A DNA stretch of 39,774 nucleotides from contig DATIGE010000067.1 in the NCBI GenBank assembly GCA_035454885.1, forward strand, positions 1 to 39,774, in the 5' to 3' direction. Shown here piece by piece: positions 10,779-19,669 of this stretch (positions are counted from its first letter, which is position 1; the number at the start of each line of letters is the position of its first letter). Source of the stretch: a bacterium. Its GTDB lineage: Bacteria; UBA10199; JACPAL01; GCA-016699445. The notes under the pieces were generated by a model, which did no database searches, was not told the origin of the DNA, and saw only the letters and a list, made by a program, of their open reading frames with translations. Both the position numbers and the translations under genes were made by a program.

Positions 10779-10809
10779 GAAAAAATCAAAAACATTTTTT
10801 GATTTTTTC
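10779..10809. repeat. Perfect A/T-rich inverted repeat in the dnaA-rpmH gap
   Basis: A 14-bp arm at 10779-10792 (G, six A, TC, five A) is complementary to 10796-10809, leaving a 3-nt loop (CAT). The stem is almost all A/T with a single TC/GA step. It lies in the most A/T-rich part of the window. It could be the DNA unwinding element or a weak two-way transcription barrier between dnaA and rpmH; the sequence alone does not decide. Confidence 0.7.
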
Positions 10810-10843
10810 GAAGTCGTTGAAAAAGAATAAAAAAAATTTCCCG

Positions 10844-10872
10844 TTGACGAAAAACCCAAACCTCTCTAGCGT
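10844..10872 (+). promoter_or_regulatory. Promoter of rpmH-rnpA-yidD-yidC
   Basis: TTGACG (10844-10849) is followed after 17 nt by TAGCGT (10867-10872). This gives a leader of about 45 nt before the rpmH GTG at 10923. The -10 is imperfect but the spacing is exact. Confidence 0.5.
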
Positions 10873-10922
10873 CGGCCCGGAAAAAGCAAAGTCGGCAAAC
10901 CCAACAACAGCGAGGCCTAGAC

Positions 10923-11072
10923 GTGAAGAGAACCTTCCAACCCCATAAGAAGCGGCGTTTGCGGACACACGGGTTTAGAAAAAGGATGAGCAGTCCGGGC
11001 GGGCGAAAGGTTTTGAGCCGCCGACGGCAAAAGGGCCGCAAGCGTCTGACGGTCGGGATTTCGAAAAAGTAG
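10923..11072 (+). CDS. rpmH: 50S ribosomal protein L34
   Basis: This 49-residue, very basic protein of the large ribosomal subunit starts at a [21 protein letters not shown]. It has the family pattern KRTFQP, RxxxHGF, RM and GRxVLxxRRxKGR, and ends LTVGISKK. It is slightly longer than the usual 44-46 residues because of its C-terminal LTVGISKK tail. A modest GAGG about 8 nt upstream serves as ribosome site. It is the first gene of the conserved rpmH-rnpA-yidD-yidC operon, on the opposite side of the origin from dnaA. Confidence 0.96.
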   Translation: MKRTFQPHKKRRLRTHGFRKRMSSPGGRKVLSRRRQKGRKRLTVGISKK

Positions 11073-11079
11073 TTCCGAT

Positions 11080-11337
11080 GTGACCGGGAAATTTTCCCTT
11101 CCTCACTTCCAGGTCCAGATCAAAAAAAGGTCTGGAGCGGATTTTCTTCTCCGCATCCTCGTGACGCGAAAGATCCGGCGCGCGGTGGACCGCAACCGGG
11201 TCAAGCGCGTCGTGCGCGAGTGGTTCCGGTCAAAAAGGGCGTTGCTTCCGGGGAGGCTCGTGATATGTAGGGTCGACCCGTCGGCGGCAAAAATCAAAAA
11301 TGAAGAGCTTTTTCAAGAACTTAGTCGTGTTTTATAG
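11080..11337 (+). CDS. rnpA: Ribonuclease P protein component, N-terminally short
   Basis: RnpA assists the RNase P RNA in trimming tRNA 5' ends. The diagnostic RNR region is clear: [15 protein letters not shown], and the C-terminal strand [12 protein letters not shown] follows. At 85 residues it is shorter than usual (about 110-125). The N-terminal helix and first strand seem to be missing, so homology starts about 25 residues into a normal RnpA. The GTG at 11080 is the only usable start: the frame is open back to a stop at 11047-11049 but offers no ATG, GTG or TTG. The gene begins 7 bp after rpmH and overlaps yidD by 38 bp. Confidence 0.85.
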   Translation: MTGKFSLPHFQVQIKKRSGADFLLRILVTRKIRRAVDRNRVKRVVREWFRSKRALLPGRLVICRVDPSAAKIKNEELFQELSRVL

Positions 11338-11506
11338 GATTTTTTTCTCTCCGTTTCTGGGGGGGCAGTGCCGCTTCGAACCGACCTGTTCCGCCTACGC
11401 CCTGGAGGCCCTGGAACGCTATCCTTTGGGGACCGCCTTGGCCAAGACCGCGAAGAGGCTTTGTTCCTGTCACCCCTTTCACCCCGGAGGCCTTGACCCC
11501 GCATGA
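11300..11506 (+). CDS. yidD: Membrane protein insertion efficiency factor YidD
   Basis: This 68-residue protein of the YidD (haemolysin-like) family is thought to help YidC-dependent membrane insertion at the inner face of the membrane. It shows an amphipathic N-terminus ([15 protein letters not shown]) followed by the conserved C-rich motif [15 protein letters not shown] and then [11 protein letters not shown]. All three conserved cysteines are present. It overlaps the end of rnpA by 38 bp and yidC by 4 bp (ATGA), as is usual in this operon. Confidence 0.95.
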   Translation: MKSFFKNLVVFYRIFFSPFLGGQCRFEPTCSAYALEALERYPLGTALAKTAKRLCSCHPFHPGGLDPA

Positions 11507-13143
11507 AAGACCAACATCGCTCCTTGATAGCAGCCGCCCTCTCCTTCTTGGTCCTGATCGGCTGGTATTATTTTTATGGATCCAAATCATCGATGGTGAC
11601 TCCGCCGACTGCGGCGACCTCGACAGCGGCATCACCCGCCCCTCAAGTGTCCCAAACTGTTTCGCCGGCGCCTGCTGCGGGCGACGCCTCCGTCACGAGG
11701 CCCGAGACCTTGACGCTCAAAGAGACGCCACTCATGACGCTGGAGTGGGCGAGCCACGGCGGGAGGCTTTCGAACATCTTTTTGAAAAAATACCGGCAGG
11801 ACGTGAAGAAGGACAGCCTGCCGGTCAACCTGCTCCCGTTCCCCGAGGAGAAATCTCTCGACCTTTTGTGCCTGGACTGCAACGCGGCCCTTCCCCCGGA
11901 CGGATCCTACGAGACCGCTTCCGCGGACTTGGGGGCGAACAAGGACCGGACGATCGCCTTCGAAGCGGCGACCGAAGGCCTCAAAGTGACCAAGACCTAC
12001 GACTGGTCGGAGGACGGATACCTTCTGAACCTGAAGGTGGCGGTCGAAAACCGGTCCGCTCAGGATTTTCGCGGAAAACTGGGACTCGGGTGGAGGGCGC
12101 GCCAGTTTCCTCCCAAGCCGAAGGGCTTTCTCAGCTTTCTCCAGGGCCCGGGCGACCACCGCGGCTTTCTCTATCGGCTCGGCACGGACGTGAAACACGT
12201 CGCGGTCCTGAAAGAACCGTCGGACCTGCGCGGTCAGGTCCCTTGGGGTGGCATCGAAGACCGGTACTTTCTGATCTCCCTGATCTCCCGCCGCGATTCT
12301 CCGGATCAGCTCCTCCAGATCCGCAACGAAGGCGATTTCCTAAACCTCGCCTTGTACCCCGGGGAGGTGTCGATCCCGGCGCAAGGGCGGCATGAGGAGA
12401 ACTTCTCCTTCTACGCCGGCCCGAAAGAGCGGGAATACCTCCTTCGGGCGGGCGTCGGGCTCGAAAAGGCGGTCGACTACGGTTGGTTCTCGGTCCTGGC
12501 GATCCCCATTCTCAAGCTTCTTCAGGTCTTCCATGTGGCGGTCAAGAACTGGGGACTCGCGGTCATCGTCCTGACCCTCGTCATCAAGCTCGTGATGAAC
12601 CCCCTGACGGTCAAATCGATGAAGCAGATGAAGGAGATGCAGAAGCTGCAGCCCAAGCTGGCGGCCCTCAAGGACAAATATAAGGACGACCGCCAGAGGC
12701 TGAACGCCGAAACGATGGCCCTCTTCCGGTCGCACAACGTGAATCCCGTGGGCGGCTGCCTGCCCATGCTGATGCAGATGCCCATCTACATCGCGCTCTA
12801 CAAAGTGCTCTACAACGCGATCGAGCTCCGCCACGCCCCGTTCGTGGGCTTTTACCGGGATCTCTCCGGGCCGGATCCGTATTTCATTCTTCCGGTTCTT
12901 CTGGGTATCTCGATGGTGCTGCAACAAAAGCTGACGCCTTCCGCCTCGGCGGACCCGACCCAGAAGCAGATGATGATGATCATGCCCGTGATGTTCACGG
13001 CCTTCATGCTCTTCCTGCCGGTCGGGTTGGTCCTTTATATCTTCGTCAACACCGCCTTCAGCGTCCTCCAGCAGTGGATGTACCAGAAGGGGATCCGCTG
13101 GCGCGATCTCCTCAAGGGACAGCGGCCCCAGGCCGTTTTGTAA
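11503..13143 (+). CDS. yidC: Membrane protein insertase YidC
   Basis: The 546-residue inner-membrane insertase/foldase works alone or with SecYEG. The N-terminal transmembrane anchor (about residues 7-25, [19 protein letters not shown]) is followed by a Ser/Thr/Ala-rich linker and the large periplasmic beta domain (about 65-330) typical of Gram-negative YidC. The C-terminal insertase core shows [14 protein letters not shown], then the cytoplasmic hairpin [31 protein letters not shown] and a final [17 protein letters not shown] segment. It ends with a short basic tail. mnmE and jag, often next, are absent; ptsP follows. Confident. Confidence 0.97.
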   Translation: MKDQHRSLIAAALSFLVLIGWYYFYGSKSSMVTPPTAATSTAASPAPQVSQTVSPAPAAGDASVTRPETLTLKETPLMTLEWASHGGRLSNIFLKKYRQDVKKDSLPVNLLPFPEEKSLDLLCLDCNAALPPDGSYETASADLGANKDRTIAFEAATEGLKVTKTYDWSEDGYLLNLKVAVENRSAQDFRGKLGLGWRARQFPPKPKGFLSFLQGPGDHRGFLYRLGTDVKHVAVLKEPSDLRGQVPWGGIEDRYFLISLISRRDSPDQLLQIRNEGDFLNLALYPGEVSIPAQGRHEENFSFYAGPKEREYLLRAGVGLEKAVDYGWFSVLAIPILKLLQVFHVAVKNWGLAVIVLTLVIKLVMNPLTVKSMKQMKEMQKLQPKLAALKDKYKDDRQRLNAETMALFRSHNVNPVGGCLPMLMQMPIYIALYKVLYNAIELRHAPFVGFYRDLSGPDPYFILPVLLGISMVLQQKLTPSASADPTQKQMMMIMPVMFTAFMLFLPVGLVLYIFVNTAFSVLQQWMYQKGIRWRDLLKGQRPQAVL

Positions 13144-13203
13144 CGTTTTGCGTCATCCGGCGGACCCCGCCCGATTAAATTTTCGTCATCGTCTTGCGGA
13201 GTA

Positions 13204-13233
13204 TTGCGGATTAAAAACCTTTCCGTGTAGAAA
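13204..13233 (+). promoter_or_regulatory. Putative ptsP promoter giving a leaderless transcript
   Basis: TTGCGG (13204-13209) is separated by 18 nt from TAGAAA (13228-13233). Only 6 nt then remain before the ATG at 13240, so transcription would start at or next to the start codon. There is no Shine-Dalgarno. A small inverted repeat TTCCGT/ACGGAA (13221-13240) surrounds the -10. Confidence 0.45.
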
Positions 13234-13239
13234 TACGGA

Positions 13240-15522
13240 ATGCCCCCGCGGACGGATTCACTCAAAACGCTCTCGACTATCGCCAAGATCATCCAAAAAT
13301 CCAAGCCGTCCGAGAACCCTCTCGCGCACATCGTCCTCGTCGTCCGCGAGCAGATGAACGTCGACGTCTGTTCGCTCTACATCCTCGAGCCCCAGGGCAA
13401 GCATCTCGTGCTCGTCGCCACGGACGGTCTCGATCCCGCCGCGGTGGGCAAGGTGAGGATGAGCGTGAGCGAGGGGCTGACCGGTCTCGCCGTCGAGAAG
13501 CTCCAGCCGGTCGTGGTCAAGAACGCGAGCCAGCATCCCCGGTACAAGTATTTTCCCGAAACGGGAGAGGAACAGTTCAACACCTTCGCGGCCGTCCCCC
13601 TCATGGAAGGGGGGCGCGTCATCGGCGTCTTGACCATCCAGACGGTCGCGGGGCGCGATCTCTCGCCGGACGACATCGACCTCCTCAATCTCTTCGCCTT
13701 TCAGCTCGCCGGCGTCGTCCGGAACCTGGTCAGCCTCGAGGAGGTTTTGAAGGGCGTCCGGCGCGCGGAGAAACCAGCCGCGCAGCTCAGGGGCATTCCG
13801 GTCGCGCCGGGCTTCGGAATCGGCACCGCGTTCTATCTGATTCCGGGCACGCAACCCCTCATCCTCCCGGTGCGTGCGGAGCAAACCCTGAACCTCAAGG
13901 ACGAGTGGAAGAAACTCGCCCAGGCCGTCCGCAAGGCCTCGGCGGGCCTTCTCCGTCTGGAGAAAAGGCTTCAGAAAAAATTCTCGAAGGCGGAATCGGA
14001 CATTTTTTACAGCCACCGGATGATCCTCTCCGACAAGAGCTTTTTGAAAAAGCTCAAGGGCGAGGTGGAAAACGGAGGGAGCGCGATCGACGCCGTTCAG
14101 GCGGTGATCGGCGGCTACATCCAGGAGCTGGAGAAGATGGAGGACCCCCATTTTCGCGAACGGGCGGCCGACCTCCAGGACATCCAGCAGCGCGTCTTGG
14201 AGCAATTGGTGGGACGCGCCCCCCGGAGCTCAAAAAAGGTGCTGGGCCGCGGCGTGCTTTTGGCCGAAACGCTGGTCCCCTCGGACACCGCACGGCTGGA
14301 TCCGGACTCCGTGCAGGCGATCTTGACCGAGCGCGGCGGCGTCACGTCTCACGCGGCGATCATCGCCCGCTCTCTGGGCATCCCCGCCGTCATGGGCATT
14401 CCCAACCTGGCCTCGCGCATCCGTTCCGGGGATCTCGTCATCGTCGACGGCAACGTGGGTTACGTCTACGTGAATCCGGAACCGGCCGTCCTCCGCGAGT
14501 ACGAGCGGGTGCAGGAGAAATACGCGGACCGTATCGTCACCCTCCGCCAGGCGAGCGGGGAGAAGGGTGCGACCCGCGACGGGCACCCGGTCCTGGTGGA
14601 GGCGAACATCGGCATCTTCAGCGGGCTCACCAAGTTGAAGCAGTTCGGGGCGGAGGGCGTGGGCCTCTACCGCACGGAGTTTCCGTTCATGGTGAGGAAA
14701 AAGCTGTTGGGAGAGGACGAGCAGTACGATCTCTACCGGAAGATCATCGAGGAGGTGGAGGGGATCCCGGTTACGTTCCGCCTGCTCGATGCCGGCGGGG
14801 ACAAGCCCCTTGAGGCGCTTGGACTCGGGGTTCAGACGGAGGCCAATCCCTTTCTGGGCTACCGTTCCATCCGTTTGAGTCTGTCGAGGCCGGAGATCTT
14901 GACCGTCCAGCTCAAGGCCCTCCTCCGGGCTTCCGCCCTGGGGCCCATCCGCATCCTCATCCCCATGATCTCGGGCGTCGAAGAGATCCGGGCCGTGCGG
15001 AGGATTTTCAATGAAATCCGCTCCGACTTCGACGCCGGCGGCCAGGCTTACGACCGCAAGATTCCCATCGGGCTGTTGGTGGAGGTCCCCTCCGCCGTCT
15101 GGATGGCGCATCTCCTCATCCGAGACTGCGATTTCTTCAGCATCGGGACGAACGACCTGATCCAGTACACCCTCGCCGTCGACCGGAACAACGAGCAGGT
15201 CGCACAGTTCTTCGAGCCGCTTCACCCCGCGGTCTTGAACGCCATCGGCACGGTGGCCCGGGTGGGCCTCGCGGCGCAAAAGCGCGTCTCGGTCTGCGGC
15301 GAGATCGCGGGCGATCCGTTCATGACGCCGCTCCTGGTGGGGCTGGGGGTCTCCGGGCTCTCGATGATCCCGTCCTCCATCCCGGCCGTGAAGGCGGCGC
15401 TTCGCGTGACCGACTACCCCCGCGTCAAGACCTTGGCCGACCAATGCCTCCAGGCCGCCACGACCGAAGAGGTCAAGACCCTCCTGGAGCCTTTCCGCAA
15501 GGAAATCGAACAGGTATTATAG
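13240..15522 (+). CDS. ptsP: Phosphoenolpyruvate-protein phosphotransferase PtsP (EI-Ntr)
   Basis: This 760-residue enzyme I of the nitrogen PTS takes phosphate from PEP and passes it to NPr. Domains in order: GAF sensor (about 10-165), EI N-terminal helical and phospho-carrier region (about 180-400) with the phosphorylated histidine H371 in GGVTSHAAIIARS, and the C-terminal PEP-binding TIM barrel (about 430-735) with GLYRTEFPFM, SIGTNDLIQYTLAVDRNN and the active cysteine in VCGEIAGDP. All catalytic motifs are intact. The GAF domain separates it from sugar-PTS PtsI. No NPr or EIIA gene is nearby, so its partners must be elsewhere. There is no ribosome site; see the promoter immediately upstream. 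Confidence 0.95.
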   Translation: MPPRTDSLKTLSTIAKIIQKSKPSENPLAHIVLVVREQMNVDVCSLYILEPQGKHLVLVATDGLDPAAVGKVRMSVSEGLTGLAVEKLQPVVVKNASQHPRYKYFPETGEEQFNTFAAVPLMEGGRVIGVLTIQTVAGRDLSPDDIDLLNLFAFQLAGVVRNLVSLEEVLKGVRRAEKPAAQLRGIPVAPGFGIGTAFYLIPGTQPLILPVRAEQTLNLKDEWKKLAQAVRKASAGLLRLEKRLQKKFSKAESDIFYSHRMILSDKSFLKKLKGEVENGGSAIDAVQAVIGGYIQELEKMEDPHFRERAADLQDIQQRVLEQLVGRAPRSSKKVLGRGVLLAETLVPSDTARLDPDSVQAILTERGGVTSHAAIIARSLGIPAVMGIPNLASRIRSGDLVIVDGNVGYVYVNPEPAVLREYERVQEKYADRIVTLRQASGEKGATRDGHPVLVEANIGIFSGLTKLKQFGAEGVGLYRTEFPFMVRKKLLGEDEQYDLYRKIIEEVEGIPVTFRLLDAGGDKPLEALGLGVQTEANPFLGYRSIRLSLSRPEILTVQLKALLRASALGPIRILIPMISGVEEIRAVRRIFNEIRSDFDAGGQAYDRKIPIGLLVEVPSAVWMAHLLIRDCDFFSIGTNDLIQYTLAVDRNNEQVAQFFEPLHPAVLNAIGTVARVGLAAQKRVSVCGEIAGDPFMTPLLVGLGVSGLSMIPSSIPAVKAALRVTDYPRVKTLADQCLQAATTEEVKTLLEPFRKEIEQVL

Positions 15523-15675
15523 ACTAGTCGATTGGGACGGAAGGGTCCGGATCGCGGACTCATCACCCCAGCCGGTGGCCGGGCGGCTTATTAACTACCT
15601 GATATTATTTAGGAAAATAAGGCCGCATTCGGCATGGAATGTGCATGACAGTCTGGGTGGAGGACTACGTGCCGT

Positions 15676-16482
15676 ATGCCCGTTACGTTTAACAACCTCG
15701 CCGATCCCCAAGCGGCCCAGGCGCAGGAGCCCAAGGCAAATAAACCCTTGGACCCGGCGAAGGGGTCCAACTTCGCCAGCCTCATGCAGACCCTGGCCAA
15801 GGACAAGCAGGGCTCGGCCCAGGCGTCCTCCACGCCGCGGCCCGCCGCGGGTTCCACCGAGGAAAGGATCTACAACGCCGTCCACGCCGGCGCTGAGAAA
15901 TACAACCTGCCGCCGGCTCTCATTTTGGGATTCATCAAGCAAGAGAGCGGATTCAAGCCGAACGCCAAGTCCTGGTGCGGGGCGATGGGGTGCATGCAGC
16001 TCATGCCCGGCACGGCGAAGCAATTGGGCGTGACCGATCCCTGGAACATCGAGCAGAACATCGACGGCGGCTGCAAGTACATCCGCCAGATGCTGGACAC
16101 CTTCGGCGGCGACCTGAAAAAGGCGATCGCCGCCTACAACTCCGGGCCCGGCAACGTGAAAAAATACGGCGGCATCCCGCCGTTCGACGAGACCCAAAAA
16201 TACGTCCCCGCGGTCCTCGCGCACGCGGAGAAATTCAACAACGGGGCGCCGATCACCGTGTCCGGCTCCCCGGCGGTGGCGTCCGTCCAGGCCCAACCAC
16301 CGGTCCAGAAGATCGACTACAACCTCGTGATCGACGCCATCCACAGCGCGGACGTCATGACCCAGGCGGCGATGTCCTTGGCCATCACCTCGAACGTCCA
16401 GCCGATCAATATGCCAGAGCCCTCGAAGGGCTCCGACGACGCGCCTCCTCCGCCCCCCCCGCCGCGCGGGATGCGGGTTTAG
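15676..16482 (+). CDS. Lytic transglycosylase, SLT domain
   Basis: The 268-residue protein has a goose-lysozyme-like SLT domain (about 62-170) that cleaves peptidoglycan glycan strands. The catalytic glutamate is E90 in FIKQESGFKPNA. GCMQLMPGTAKQLG and AAYNSGPGNVKKYGG are the other two SLT signatures. No signal peptide is visible; the first 60 residues are polar and Ala/Gln/Pro-rich, so export, if any, needs another route (for example flagellar or type III, inference). The C-terminus ends in a run of seven prolines. Extra cysteines (SWCGAMGC, GGCKY) are unusual for the fold. GGAGG lies 12 nt upstream of the ATG. Confidence 0.9.
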   Translation: MPVTFNNLADPQAAQAQEPKANKPLDPAKGSNFASLMQTLAKDKQGSAQASSTPRPAAGSTEERIYNAVHAGAEKYNLPPALILGFIKQESGFKPNAKSWCGAMGCMQLMPGTAKQLGVTDPWNIEQNIDGGCKYIRQMLDTFGGDLKKAIAAYNSGPGNVKKYGGIPPFDETQKYVPAVLAHAEKFNNGAPITVSGSPAVASVQAQPPVQKIDYNLVIDAIHSADVMTQAAMSLAITSNVQPINMPEPSKGSDDAPPPPPPPRGMRV

Positions 16483-16484
16483 CT

Positions 16485-16531
16485 CCTGAATTAATTCAGG
16501 GGCTTGCATTATTCCCTCAGCGTTGAATAAT
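16485..16531 (+). promoter_or_regulatory. Palindrome and putative leaderless promoter of aguB
   Basis: A perfect 16-bp palindrome CCTGAATTAATTCAGG lies at 16485-16500. TTGCAT (16504-16509) follows, then after 16 nt AATAAT (16526-16531), 7 nt before the aguB ATG. ATTATTC (16508-16514) and GAATAAT (16525-16531) also form an inverted repeat covering the promoter. This arrangement fits an operator-promoter with a leaderless mRNA; protein binding is inference. Confidence 0.45.
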
Positions 16532-16538
16532 TGCCGGC

Positions 16539-17402
16539 ATGCCGTCACGTGACGTCACGATCGCCGTCGTCCAAATGTCCTGCGCCGAGGAGCCGGCCGA
16601 GAACCTCGACAAGGCCGTCTCCAAGATCGCCGAGGCCGCGAAGGCCGGCGCGCAGATCGTCTGCCTGCAGGAGCTCTTCGGCTCGCGCTACTTCTGCCAG
16701 GTGAACGACAGGAAATTCTTCTCGCTGGCGGAGGCCGTGCCCGGTCCGTCGACCGAAATTCTCTCCAAGGCCGCCAAGGAGAACAAGGTCGTCGTCGTCG
16801 GCTCCCTCTTCGAAAAGGACGGCGCGAACTACTACAACACCGCCTGTGTCCTCGACGCCGACGGGCGTTACCTCGGCAAGTACCGCAAGGTCCACATCCC
16901 GGACGATCTCCCGAACCACTATTCCGAACTCTTCTACTTCAAACATGGGGACCTGGGGTATCCGGTCTTTCAAACCCAGTTCGCGAAGATCGGCGTCCAG
17001 GTCTGCTGGGACCAGTGGTTCCCGGAGGGGGCGCGCTCGCTCGCCCTCCAAGGCGCGGAGATCATCTTTTATCCCACCGCCATCGGCTGGCCCAACAAGC
17101 AGCGCGAGGAAGAGACCGGCCGGGCCGAGTTCGACGCCTGGGTGACCGTCCAGCGCGGGCACGCGATCGCCAACACGACGTTCGTCGCCGTGGCCAACCG
17201 CACGGGCCTTGAGGATCATCTCCAGTTCTGGGGCGGTTCGTTCATCGCCGACCCACTGGGACGCGTCCTGAAGAATGCCTCGCATGACCAGGAAGAGACA
17301 ATGATCGCAACGTTGCCCCTCGGCCGGATCGACGAGGTCCGCAAGGATTGGCCGTTTTTGACGTGCCGGAGACCTGATGCGTATCGACTCCGCCGCGAGT
17401 GA
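16539..17402 (+). CDS. aguB: N-carbamoylputrescine amidase
   Basis: This 287-residue nitrilase-superfamily enzyme hydrolyses N-carbamoylputrescine to putrescine, CO2 and ammonia. The Glu-Lys-Cys triad is visible as E45 (CLQELFGS), K117 (KYRKVHIPDD) and C156 (GVQVCWDQWFPE). The HIPDDLPNHYSE and FYPTAIGWPN segments are characteristic of the AguB subgroup. The partner enzyme agmatine deiminase (aguA) lies 3.3 kb downstream on the same strand. The last residues after RRPDAY (RLRRE) do not look like a typical AguB tail, and the next gene starts inside them, which may mark the edge of inserted DNA. There is no Shine-Dalgarno. Confidence 0.93.
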   Translation: MPSRDVTIAVVQMSCAEEPAENLDKAVSKIAEAAKAGAQIVCLQELFGSRYFCQVNDRKFFSLAEAVPGPSTEILSKAAKENKVVVVGSLFEKDGANYYNTACVLDADGRYLGKYRKVHIPDDLPNHYSELFYFKHGDLGYPVFQTQFAKIGVQVCWDQWFPEGARSLALQGAEIIFYPTAIGWPNKQREEETGRAEFDAWVTVQRGHAIANTTFVAVANRTGLEDHLQFWGGSFIADPLGRVLKNASHDQEETMIATLPLGRIDEVRKDWPFLTCRRPDAYRLRRE

Positions 17403-19656
17403 CGGCTTCGACCTGTTCCTCATCAGCGCCGTTATCCTTTTTCTCGAACTGGCCGCCATCCGCTGGTTTCCGGCCCATGTACTTTATCTCACCTTCTTCA
17501 CCAACGTCGTGCTGCTGGCGTGTTTCCTGGGGATGTCGGTGGGATGCCTGGCCGCCAATCGTCGGCGGAACTATCTGGCATGGACGCCGTTCCTCCTCGT
17601 CGTTGCGTTGGCCGCGGCGCATTTCGTGGAAATCTCGAGCGGATCGTTGGCGAAATTCATCGATGTGGGCCAGCAGGCGTCGCCCCAACTGATTTTCTTC
17701 GGCACCGAATATCACACCCAAGACCTTTCCCGCTACGCAATCCCCATTGAGGTGTTGTGCGGCTTCTTTTTCCTGGCGATCGCCCTGGCGCTGATCGGTC
17801 CCGGCCAGGAGCTGGGGCGGGCGATGAGCCGGTTGCCCAACCGACTGCGGGCTTACACCCTCAACATCGCCGGCAGTCTCGTCGGCATCCTCCTGTTCGC
17901 CGCCTGTTCATGGCTTCGGCTATTGCCGCTCTGGTGGTTCTCGCTGGTTGCTCTCGGATTGGGCTACTTCTCTTTCATTTCGCCTCGATGTCGTTTCGGA
18001 GCGGTTTCCGGGCCGGGCGCGCTGACCGTCCTGCTGCTGGTGGCCACGGCTTGGTTGGCGGCTTATACGCCGGCCCATCGGGACCGGGAGGGCCGGCGGG
18101 AGACGCAGCAGTTGTGGTCGCCCTATTACAGGATCGACTTTCAACGTTCGGACCTGAATCTTTCGGTGAACCTGATTCAACACCAGCGAATGGTTTCCCG
18201 GGATGAGGTCTTCCCGGCCTACGCACTGCCGCATTTATTGAACCGGGATGCGGGAGGATCGGCCTTCAAGGATGTCCTGATCATCGGCGCCGGCACGGGA
18301 AACGATGTCAGCCGGGCCTTGCAATGGGGCGCCAGCCATGTGGATGCGGTCGAGATCGATCCCGTCATTTATGATCTCGGCCGCCGGTATCATCCCGACC
18401 GTCCTTATCAAGACGAGCGCGTCGACATTCACATCGATGACGGCCGAAACTTTCTGCGTTCCACCGGCCGTAAATACGATCTCGTGATTTACGCGCTGGT
18501 CGATTCGCTCGTGTTGCACAGCGGCTACAGCAATATCCGCCTGGAGAGCTATCTTTTCACGCGCCAAACGTTCGAAGACGTGCGGCGTCATCTCAAGCCC
18601 AACGGCGCGTTCGTCATCTATAATTATTTTCGCCAGGGATGGCTGGTCTCCCGCCTGCAAAAGGGCTTGGAGGAGGTTTTTGGCGCCGGCGATTCGCTCG
18701 TGCTGACCCTGCCTTACCGTAAAGTAATCGAGCCGGAAAGCGCGACGTTCGGCGACTTCACTTTATTTTTCGCGGGAAACACCGGCGCCCTCCGTCATGC
18801 CTTCGACCGGCAGCCCGACTATTGGGTGCGTGGCGATCAGGCCCCCGGCCCGGCCTCACCGAACGGATTTTTGGAGCGGGGGGCGGAGGACGCCGGCTGG
18901 CAACACTTCGGGTTGGCGAGCGTGGCGCCTGTTGAAGGGAGTCTTCGTACGGCGACCGACGACTGGCCGTTCTTCTATCTGCGCAAGCCGATGCTTCCCA
19001 CACTGAGCCTGCGGGGGATGTTCATCATGGCCGGCCTCGCGCTGTTGCTCCTCTTCCTGTTTCTGCCGCGGCCGAAGCATGAGTTGAAGGGCCAGCGGCC
19101 GCTCTCAATTCAGATCTTTTTTCTGGGCGCCGGATTCATGCTCATCGAGACCAAGGCCGTTGTCTCCATGGCGCTGCTCTTCGGCAGCACGTGGGTCGTC
19201 AACTCGGTGGTGTTTTTCGCGATGCTCGTGATGATCTTGGCGGCCAATGGCTGGATCCTCAAGTTTGAGCCCAAGCGGCTATGGCCTTATTACGGGGGGT
19301 TGCTGACGGCGCTGGCGTTGAATGTATTGATCCCGCTCGACGTTTTTCTGGGCATAAGCCGAAGTCTGCAAGTGGTCGGCTCATGCGCCCTGGTGTTTTC
19401 ACCGGTTCTTTTTGCCGCGGTCCTTTTTGCCGCAGCCTTCCGGCATACGGGGGCCCCGGACCGGGCCTTTGGTTTCAACATCGCCGGAGCAATGTTGGGC
19501 GGGCTGGCCGAGTACGGCTCCATGCTTTTGGGCTTTCGGCATATGCTCTGGGTGGCGATCCTCTTCTATGCGCTGTCGGCTCTGGGCGCGGTGCGATTCA
19601 GGCAAGTGACCGCGGCGGAAATCGCGCCGGGATTGCGCACAATGGGGGCGTCCTAG
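17377..19656 (+). CDS. Polytopic membrane protein with spermidine-synthase-like methyltransferase domain
   Basis: This 759-residue protein has about six N-terminal hydrophobic segments (residues 10-230), a soluble SAM-type Rossmann domain (about 295-440; VLIIGAGTGNDVSRAL, VDAVEIDPVI, HIDDGRNFL), and about six more membrane segments (about 545-750). It resembles the large membrane proteins annotated as spermidine-synthase-like. The polyamine genes on both sides tempt a spermidine synthase call, but the catalytic aspartate motif after YDLVIYALVDS is not seen, so aminopropyl transfer is not supported. It overlaps aguB by 26 bp and has more A/T-ending codons than its neighbours. Substrate unknown. 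Confidence 0.8.
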   Translation: MRIDSAASDGFDLFLISAVILFLELAAIRWFPAHVLYLTFFTNVVLLACFLGMSVGCLAANRRRNYLAWTPFLLVVALAAAHFVEISSGSLAKFIDVGQQASPQLIFFGTEYHTQDLSRYAIPIEVLCGFFFLAIALALIGPGQELGRAMSRLPNRLRAYTLNIAGSLVGILLFAACSWLRLLPLWWFSLVALGLGYFSFISPRCRFGAVSGPGALTVLLLVATAWLAAYTPAHRDREGRRETQQLWSPYYRIDFQRSDLNLSVNLIQHQRMVSRDEVFPAYALPHLLNRDAGGSAFKDVLIIGAGTGNDVSRALQWGASHVDAVEIDPVIYDLGRRYHPDRPYQDERVDIHIDDGRNFLRSTGRKYDLVIYALVDSLVLHSGYSNIRLESYLFTRQTFEDVRRHLKPNGAFVIYNYFRQGWLVSRLQKGLEEVFGAGDSLVLTLPYRKVIEPESATFGDFTLFFAGNTGALRHAFDRQPDYWVRGDQAPGPASPNGFLERGAEDAGWQHFGLASVAPVEGSLRTATDDWPFFYLRKPMLPTLSLRGMFIMAGLALLLLFLFLPRPKHELKGQRPLSIQIFFLGAGFMLIETKAVVSMALLFGSTWVVNSVVFFAMLVMILAANGWILKFEPKRLWPYYGGLLTALALNVLIPLDVFLGISRSLQVVGSCALVFSPVLFAAVLFAAAFRHTGAPDRAFGFNIAGAMLGGLAEYGSMLLGFRHMLWVAILFYALSALGAVRFRQVTAAEIAPGLRTMGAS

Positions 19657-19669
19657 GACGCCGCCTCCC

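Noticed and set aside
17377-19656. Spermidine synthase completing a polyamine pathway with aguA and aguB
   Set aside because: The SAM-type fold is present but the catalytic aspartate motif of aminopropyltransferases is not visible and the protein is polytopic, so the enzyme call is not supported.
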